In this document: one piece after another, positions 55,089 to 61,362 of the stretch
How positions within the stretch are numbered: position 1 is the stretch's first letter
Layout of the letters: each line of letters begins with the position of its first letter
Program-made: the position numbers and the translations under genes
NCBI GenBank assembly: GCA_945860725.1
Contig: CAMAQZ010000006.1
Location: forward strand, 1 to 61,362
From: Klebsiella pneumoniae
GTDB taxonomy: Bacteria > Pseudomonadota > Gammaproteobacteria > Steroidobacterales > Steroidobacteraceae
Reading direction: 5' to 3'
Length of the DNA stretch: 61,362 bases
Notes under the pieces: model-generated
Database searches by the model: none
Told to the model about the DNA's origin: nothing
What the model saw: only the letters and a program-made list of their open reading frames with translations

Positions 55089-55959
55089 TCAGCTGCGGCT
55101 CATGACGTCGGCGAACTTTTGGCCGCTCAACCGCAGGCCGATCCAGACCATCAGGCTTGAGAGCACGAGCAGCAGGAAGCCGAAGGCCGCGCCCTGCTCC
55201 CAATTGAAGCGGGTGATGAACTGCGTGTAGATCTGCTCGGTGAACCACAGCGAGTTCTTGCCACCCAGGAACGAGGCCGTGAGGTAGTTACCGAGCGTCA
55301 GCATGAACACGACGATGCAGCCCGCGGTGATGCCGGGCGCCGCATGCGGGATGACGATCGTGCGCAGCACCGTCCAGCCGTTGCCGCCGAGATCGTAGGC
55401 CGCCTCGATCAGCGAGTCGTCGAGGCTCTCGAGGCTCGAATACAACGGGACCACCATGAACAGCAGCGAGGTGTAGACGAGGCCGACCAGGATGGTCGCA
55501 TCGCGGTAGAGCAGCTCGACCGGTGCGTCGGTGACGCCGAGCGACACGAGGACCCCCGGCAGCACGCCGGTCTCGCGCAGCAGGATCATCCAGCCTAGCG
55601 TGCGCACGGTCTCGCTGACCCAGAACGGGATCAGGCACACCGCGAACAGCAGCGCGCTCACCCGGCCGTGCGTGAGTTTGGCGATGGTCCAGGCGATGGG
55701 GAAGGCGATGAGCAGCGTGATCGCGGTCGCGATCAGCGAGATGACCGCCGTGCGCACAAAGACATCCCAGTAGAGCGGCTCGGCGAAGAAGGTCCGGTAC
55801 TGGGCGAGGCTATAGGCGTATTCGCCGGGACCGGTACGTTCGCGGAAGGAGAGCAGCGCGAGGTCAAGGTGCGGCAGCAGGATGAGCCCCAAAAGCCATA
55901 CCAGTGCTGGGGCGAGCAGCAGCCAGAGCAGAAGGCGCCGCGTCAGTGTGCCGCTGCCC

Positions 55960-55967
<8 letters not shown>
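55089..55967 (-). CDS. ABC transporter permease (PotB-like)
   Basis: This 292-residue permease partner has an N-terminal membrane anchor (about 8-32), five further segments and the EAA loop (IEAAYDLGGNGWTVLRTIVIP). It overlaps the ATPase gene by eight bases and precedes the second permease by 23 bases. The start is the ATG giving MVEGSGTL; upstream open frame is antisense-like sequence of the ATPase gene in another phase. Confidence 0.88.
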
Positions 55968-57102
<1,135 letters not shown>

Positions 57103-57112
57103 CAGCGTGGGC

Positions 57113-58201
57113 TTACTTCGCGGCCTTGATACGGTCGAGCACGCGACCCTCGATCTCCTCGAGTCCCGGGGGGATCGCGGGATACCAACGGACATCTTTG
57201 AAACCGCGCGGGAAGCTCTCTGCGAACTGGGCGCGCAGCTGCGGATCCGTGAGCGGTTCGGCGCCCCTCGCGGCCGAGAAGTTGCCGATGTTCTTCGCGA
57301 TGCGGGCGGCGATCGAGGGGCGCAGCGTGAAGTTGATCCAGGCGTAGACGGCCGCCTCGTTCTTGCCGCGCGCGGGCAGCGTGTAGGTGTCGAGCCAGCC
57401 GAGCGCGCCCGACTTCGGCGCGATGAATTGGATGGCGGGGTTCTCGCGGGCGAGCTTCCAGCCGCCCGAATCCCACATCATGGCCGCGTGCAGTTCACCC
57501 GAGCGCATGCCGTTCAGCAGCTGGTCACGGTTGTCGAAGAAGAAGCGGAAGTTCGGCTTGCAGGCGATGAGACGCGCGCCAACTTGGTCCATCAGCGCTG
57601 AATAGGCCTTGGGGTCGCCGTAGAGCGAGAACGGATCCTTGCCCATGGCGAAGGCGAAGGCCATGAGCGTCGGGCGGCGCAGCCGCACCGAGGTCCGACC
57701 CTTGAGATCGCTGCGGCAGAGGTCGAGATAGTCGGCGACCTTCGTCCGTTGGGTGTTGACGACCATCCCTTCGGCGCCCCATACATAAGGCAGCGCGTAG
57801 AGCTTGCCGCCGACCGTCGCGTTGCGTCGCACCGTGGCGAGCAGGTCGGGTTGGATCAGATCAACCTTCACCTGGGTGAGGTCGATCGGTTTGTAGATCC
57901 CGAACTCCTGTTGCGGTCCGAGGATGCGATCCTGTGAGGGTTGCGCGAGGTCGAAGCCCGCACCGCGCGTGGCGCGGAGCTTCGAGATCATTTCCTCGTT
58001 GTTGGAGAGCGTGACCTCGACCTTGATGCCGGTCTCTTTCGTGAACTGCGCCGCGACATCTGCGGGCACATAGTCCGCCCAAGTAATGATACGCAGCGTG
58101 CCTTGGGCTGAAGCGGTTCCGACCGAGAATAGCGCTGACAACAGGACGCCCGCCCACGCGAATTTTGTCGGGATGTGCGGTCTGACAGGGCGCAGTCTCA
58201 C
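57113..58201 (-). CDS. Periplasmic substrate-binding protein (PotD/PotF-like)
   Basis: This 362-residue protein has a signal peptide (hydrophobic core WAGVLLSALFSV, cleavage after TASAQ) followed by LRIITWADYVP, the start pattern of polyamine-type binding proteins. The GTG start overlaps the MFS stop by four bases (GTGA), which identifies it and ties it to the operon. The ligand-pocket residues of PotD (Asp/Glu and Trp) are only partly recognisable, so the ligand may be a betaine or other amine rather than spermidine. Confidence 0.87.
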   Translation of the reverse strand: MRLRPVRPHIPTKFAWAGVLLSALFSVGTASAQGTLRIITWADYVPADVAAQFTKETGIKVEVTLSNNEEMISKLRATRGAGFDLAQPSQDRILGPQQEFGIYKPIDLTQVKVDLIQPDLLATVRRNATVGGKLYALPYVWGAEGMVVNTQRTKVADYLDLCRSDLKGRTSVRLRRPTLMAFAFAMGKDPFSLYGDPKAYSALMDQVGARLIACKPNFRFFFDNRDQLLNGMRSGELHAAMMWDSGGWKLARENPAIQFIAPKSGALGWLDTYTLPARGKNEAAVYAWINFTLRPSIAARIAKNIGNFSAARGAEPLTDPQLRAQFAESFPRGFKDVRWYPAIPPGLEEIEGRVLDRIKAAK

Positions 58202-59535
58202 AACGCGCGGGCCTCCGCGAGCGGGTCGATGCCGGTCGCGCGGATTTGGTCCGTGACGATCTGTCGCGCTGACCAGAAGTAGTGGAAGGTCGCCCACAAC
58301 CCAGTCGGCACCAGCCAGAGCATCGCCGTGCGCAGCGATTGGGCGTTGTCCATGCCGCCTGCGGCGTAGTGGTCGCTCAGGAACCCGACCAATTGCGGTG
58401 CGATGATGAGGTTGCCCACATTGGCCACGAACAGCGTGAAAGCGCAGAACATGGCGCGCATGCGCGGTTCGGCGAGATTGTTCAGCAACCCGAAGCACGG
58501 ACCGATGTAGAAGTAGATGGACGGTATGAAGATCCAGAGCAAGACCCGGATGGTCTCGATCGATTGGCTGGTATAGATGAAATAGGACACCACCGTCGCG
58601 ATGCCGACGACGATACCCATCAGCCAGACGACCCGACGCGGATCGATCATGGAGCGCTGGGCGATGAGCCATGCAGTGAAGAGCGTGGCGAGGCTGCCGC
58701 CGATGAGATGCATCGGCCCGGTGAAGATGCCGGCTTCGCCCGCGGTCATCCCGAAATTGCGCACCAGGAAGGTGGGAGTCCACCAGATGAGACCCCAACC
58801 CCAAAGGGCTGTGAGCGCGCTGCCGAGCATGACGTGCACGGCCGAGCGCTGCTGCATCAGGTACTTGAACGTTGCGCCGAAGCTCGGTGTGACCTCTGAT
58901 TTATTGAGGTCGAGCTGGCCGCGCTTCGGCTCACGCACCGTCAGGAAGATGAGCAATCCGAAGACGACGCCCGGGATGCCGAGCAAAAGGAACACGTGGC
59001 GCCATCCGTAGGCCTCGGCGAGCTGGCCGGCGACGTCGGCGCCGATCCAGGCACCGATGGAGGCACCGAGCGCGAAGATGGTCAGCGCCATCGGCCGCTG
59101 CGACGCCGGGAAGTAGTCGGAGAGGAGGGAGCTCGCCCCGGGGGTGCCGCCGGCTTCACCGACGCCGACGCCGATGCGGGAGAAAAGCAACTGCCAGTAG
59201 TTCATGGCGAGACCGCTGGCCGTCGTCATGGCCGACCAGACGATGACCGAGATGCCGATGATATTGCGCCGGCTGTAGCGGTCGATCAACCACGACAGTG
59301 GGAAGCCGAACAGCACATAGAACAGCGCGAGCGCCGTGCCGGTGAGGAACGCGATGCCGGAGTCGGTGAGCTGAAGTTCGATGCGGATCGGCTCGAGCAG
59401 CGTGGAGATGACATATCGATCAGCGATGCTGATTGCGTAGAGACCCACCATCACCAGCAGTACATACCAGCGGGTCCAGGCACCGTCGCGCGCGGGCTCC
59501 GCGGCGCTCGGAGTGTCTTGGCGGTTGTCGTTCAT
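58198..59535 (-). CDS. MFS transporter (spinster-like)
   Basis: This 445-residue membrane protein has about 12 hydrophobic segments, the DRYVISTLLEPI motif in the first helix region, and GEAGGTPGASSLLSDYFP, a hallmark of spinster-type MFS carriers common in sphingomonad and gammaproteobacterial catabolic clusters. It is the first gene of the transporter operon and overlaps the binding-protein gene. MFS plus ABC in one transcript suggests import of two related compounds or uptake with product export. Confidence 0.86.
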   Translation of the reverse strand: MNDNRQDTPSAAEPARDGAWTRWYVLLVMVGLYAISIADRYVISTLLEPIRIELQLTDSGIAFLTGTALALFYVLFGFPLSWLIDRYSRRNIIGISVIVWSAMTTASGLAMNYWQLLFSRIGVGVGEAGGTPGASSLLSDYFPASQRPMALTIFALGASIGAWIGADVAGQLAEAYGWRHVFLLLGIPGVVFGLLIFLTVREPKRGQLDLNKSEVTPSFGATFKYLMQQRSAVHVMLGSALTALWGWGLIWWTPTFLVRNFGMTAGEAGIFTGPMHLIGGSLATLFTAWLIAQRSMIDPRRVVWLMGIVVGIATVVSYFIYTSQSIETIRVLLWIFIPSIYFYIGPCFGLLNNLAEPRMRAMFCAFTLFVANVGNLIIAPQLVGFLSDHYAAGGMDNAQSLRTAMLWLVPTGLWATFHYFWSARQIVTDQIRATGIDPLAEARAL

Positions 59536-59601
59536 CGTGTGCCCCCCTGATGATCTGCAACCATCATATCGACTTTCGCGGGGTGGGTCAGGAGTCCGGG
59601 T

Positions 59602-61362
59602 CTAAGGACCGCGCGTGAGCGGTCCCAGTGCATCCTTCAGGGGGCTGAGCCACGGCTCATAGGGCTTCCACTGGTCGACGCCGTCGCGGTTGATCGGGCG
59701 TCGCACCTGCTCGGCGCTCGCCGTGTGCACCCGCCGCTCGGTGCGGTGGAACTCGACGCAAGCGTCCTCGAACGGCAGACCGCAGTGCTCGAGCAGCCGT
59801 CGCACGCTGCCCTCGAGATCGGCCAGCACATCCTCGTGCTGCACGCGCAGCACGCGCCCTGGCAAGGCAAGGTCGAGATGGCCCATGAGCTCGACATAGG
59901 CGCGGTAATAGCGGCCGACGTCTTCGAGGTCGTAGGCGAAGGGGTGTCCGTTGGCGTAGAGCTGCTTGAAGTTGCTGAAGCAGCAGTCCATCGCGTCACG
60001 GCGCGCGTCGATGATCCGGGCGTTCGGCAGGATCAGCTGGATCAGCGCGATGTTGCGGAAGTTGTTCGGCATCTTGTCGATGAAGTGCGGTTTACCGGCG
60101 CTGCGGTAGGCCTGGGTATCGCGGATGTAGGCCTCGCCGAACGCCCGGCATTGATCGGCGGTCAGGTCCGTCAGCACGCCGGGATAGTGGGTTTCACCGA
60201 ATTGATCGCCGCTGCCCAGCGACCCGACGAGGCGCGGGATGTTGGCGAGTTCCATCGTGCCCTCGACCTGCGAGTGCGAGGCGAGGATCTGCTCGAGCAG
60301 CGTCGAGCCTGCGCGCGGCAGACCCAACACGAAGATGGGCGAGGGATCGGGGCATCCCCAGCCGCGCCGCGCGGTGAAGAATTCCGGCGTGCAGATGTCC
60401 ATCTGGCGCCGTACGGCCCGTTCCTGAGCTGCCGGGCGGTATAGACCATTCTCTTTTTTGAGGGCGTTACCGCGGGCGTAATAGGTGAACGACTCGCCAT
60501 GCTCACTGCGGTCTTCGAGCGCCTTGCCGAGCGCGAAGCAGAGGTGATAACGGTCGGCGTGCTGCAGTTGCGGCTGCGCCTCGTAGTGTCGCATCCGCTC
60601 GAGTTCAGCCTCCGTGAAGCGATAGGTCTTCATGTTGGCGAGGCTCCAATACGCCTCACCGAAATCGGGTCGGAACTCGATCGCCTGACGGTAGGCGGCG
60701 ATGGCCGCTGCGGTCTCGCCGTTGGTTTTGTGGGCGTGTCCCAACGACTGGTGCAGCTCGGAGTCGCGCGGCATCTGCTGCAACAACGCGCGGTAGCGCT
60801 CGATGGCGCCCGGAACATCGCCCAAGGCCATCACGATCCCGGCATGGGTCACCCGCACGCCCGGATTGGCCGGCTCGGCGGCCATCAGCCGCTCGGCCTC
60901 TTCGCGTGCGCGTTGGTGCTTGTGCAGGTCGACGAGGGTGAGCACAAGGTCGTAGCGCGCCGAGTTGTAGTCCGGCGCCTTCGTCAGCAGCTTATCGAGC
61001 AGCACCTCGGCGTCGGTGTTGTACTCGAAGTGACGCGCGATCATGGAGAGCACGCGCAGCGCCTCCGTATCGTTCGGATGCTCGGCGAGATGCGCACGGA
61101 CGGTGCGCTCGGCGTCCTGGTGGTCGCCGTCGGCGACCATGGCACGCGCGGCGATCACCGCCTGCGGCAGGGTTGCGAGTGTCGTGACATGGCTGGCCGC
61201 GTTCGCGGCGTCTGCGGCCCGGCCGACGATCCGATAGAGCTTCTCGAGCGCTTGCCAGCTGGCGGGCAGGGCGGGGTTGTAGCGGATGGCCCACTCGAAG
61301 GCCTCGAGGGCTTTCGGGGCATCGCGCTGCGCGACATGGCAGTGACCGCGCTCCTGGAACAG
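59602..61362 (-). CDS. TPR-repeat sulfotransferase (paralogue 2, N-terminus outside window)
   Basis: The visible 586 residues read in frame to the right window edge, so the start codon lies outside. TPR-like repeats fill the first two-thirds (an A-x-x-x-Y-x-x-A pattern repeated with Pro turns) and a sulfotransferase domain follows, with PIFVLGLPRAGSTLLEQILA as the PAPS-binding loop. The C-terminus (RRPINRDGVDQWKPYEPWL) mirrors paralogue 1. It transfers sulfate to an unknown acceptor. An internal GTG at 61158 could be mistaken for the start; TPR sequence continues upstream of it without a break. It is 66 bases upstream of the MFS gene on the same strand. Confidence 0.85.
   Translation of the reverse strand: MFQERGHCHVAQRDAPKALEAFEWAIRYNPALPASWQALEKLYRIVGRAADAANAASHVTTLATLPQAVIAARAMVADGDHQDAERTVRAHLAEHPNDTEALRVLSMIARHFEYNTDAEVLLDKLLTKAPDYNSARYDLVLTLVDLHKHQRAREEAERLMAAEPANPGVRVTHAGIVMALGDVPGAIERYRALLQQMPRDSELHQSLGHAHKTNGETAAAIAAYRQAIEFRPDFGEAYWSLANMKTYRFTEAELERMRHYEAQPQLQHADRYHLCFALGKALEDRSEHGESFTYYARGNALKKENGLYRPAAQERAVRRQMDICTPEFFTARRGWGCPDPSPIFVLGLPRAGSTLLEQILASHSQVEGTMELANIPRLVGSLGSGDQFGETHYPGVLTDLTADQCRAFGEAYIRDTQAYRSAGKPHFIDKMPNNFRNIALIQLILPNARIIDARRDAMDCCFSNFKQLYANGHPFAYDLEDVGRYYRAYVELMGHLDLALPGRVLRVQHEDVLADLEGSVRRLLEHCGLPFEDACVEFHRTERRVHTASAEQVRRPINRDGVDQWKPYEPWLSPLKDALGPLTRGP

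Noticed and set aside
57113-58804. Longer binding-protein frame starting near 58804
   Set aside because: The upstream 200 codons are antisense-phase sequence of the MFS gene; the GTG at 58201, overlapping the MFS stop and followed by a signal peptide, is the sensible start.

Overview
The window is about 61 kb of GC-rich, gene-dense proteobacterial DNA with no insertion sequence, tRNA, rRNA or CRISPR array that I can see. No gene-free stretch reaches 300 bases; the largest gaps are 42650-42827 (178 b), 15483-15619 (137 b), 7059-7162 (104 b), 32994-33078 (85 b) and 8156-8237 (82 b). A TonB-dependent receptor, TPR-sulfotransferases, CobS/CobT of oxygen-dependent B12 synthesis and H2O2-forming sarcosine oxidases point to an aerobic Gram-negative bacterium, probably a gamma- or alphaproteobacterium. 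I cannot name the genus.

Nearly everything concerns stripping methyl groups from N-methyl (and perhaps S-methyl) compounds and passing them to tetrahydrofolate (H4F). (1) 1-7058, minus strand: a dimethylglycine-dehydrogenase-like flavoprotein followed by soxB, soxD, soxA and probably the start of soxG. (2) 7163-14345, plus strand: a GlxA/AraC-type regulator, then a compact seven-gene operon. It encodes a corrinoid protein, a DUF1638 protein, a small 'virulence factor' (PF13769-type) protein, a Cys-rich MetV-like protein, a MetF-like methylene-H4F reductase, a methyl-H4F:corrinoid methyltransferase and a RACo/RamA-like corrinoid activator. (3) 14379-18518: a DmdA-like H4F demethylase diverging from an O-acetylhomoserine sulfhydrylase, then an alpha/beta hydrolase and a hydratase. 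(4) 18567-26024, minus strand: MFS transporter, soxB-soxD-soxA-soxG and a betaine-homocysteine methyltransferase-like gene. (5) 26102-35103: esterase, head-to-head AruH/AruI-like pair, TonB receptor, TPR-sulfotransferase. (6) 35174-42649, minus strand: SDR, MttB-family methyltransferase, DMGDH-like protein, homocysteine S-methyltransferase-like protein, second MttB-family protein. (7) 42828-44844: enolase-superfamily enzyme and a beta-hydroxyacid dehydrogenase. (8) 44837-47700, minus strand: cobS-cobT. (9) 47755-54208, plus strand: third MttB-family protein and two DMGDH-like proteins. (10) 54205-61362, minus strand: MFS transporter with a complete polyamine/betaine-type ABC transporter, and a second TPR-sulfotransferase cut by the window edge.

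The combined picture is an inference from gene content. Quaternary amines enter through the ABC, MFS and TonB systems. One methyl is removed by a pyrrolysine-free MttB-family enzyme to the Co(I) corrinoid protein, which the RACo-like protein keeps active. The methyl moves to H4F and is oxidised to methylene-H4F by MetF/MetV. The resulting tertiary and secondary amines are demethylated by the DMGDH-like and sarcosine oxidases, which also yield methylene-H4F. Such corrinoid systems are known mainly from anaerobes (MtgB/MtgC/MtgA/RamA of acetogens and Desulfitobacterium) and from the aerobic chloromethane cmu pathway. A full set beside sarcosine oxidases and a cobaltochelatase is the most striking feature here.
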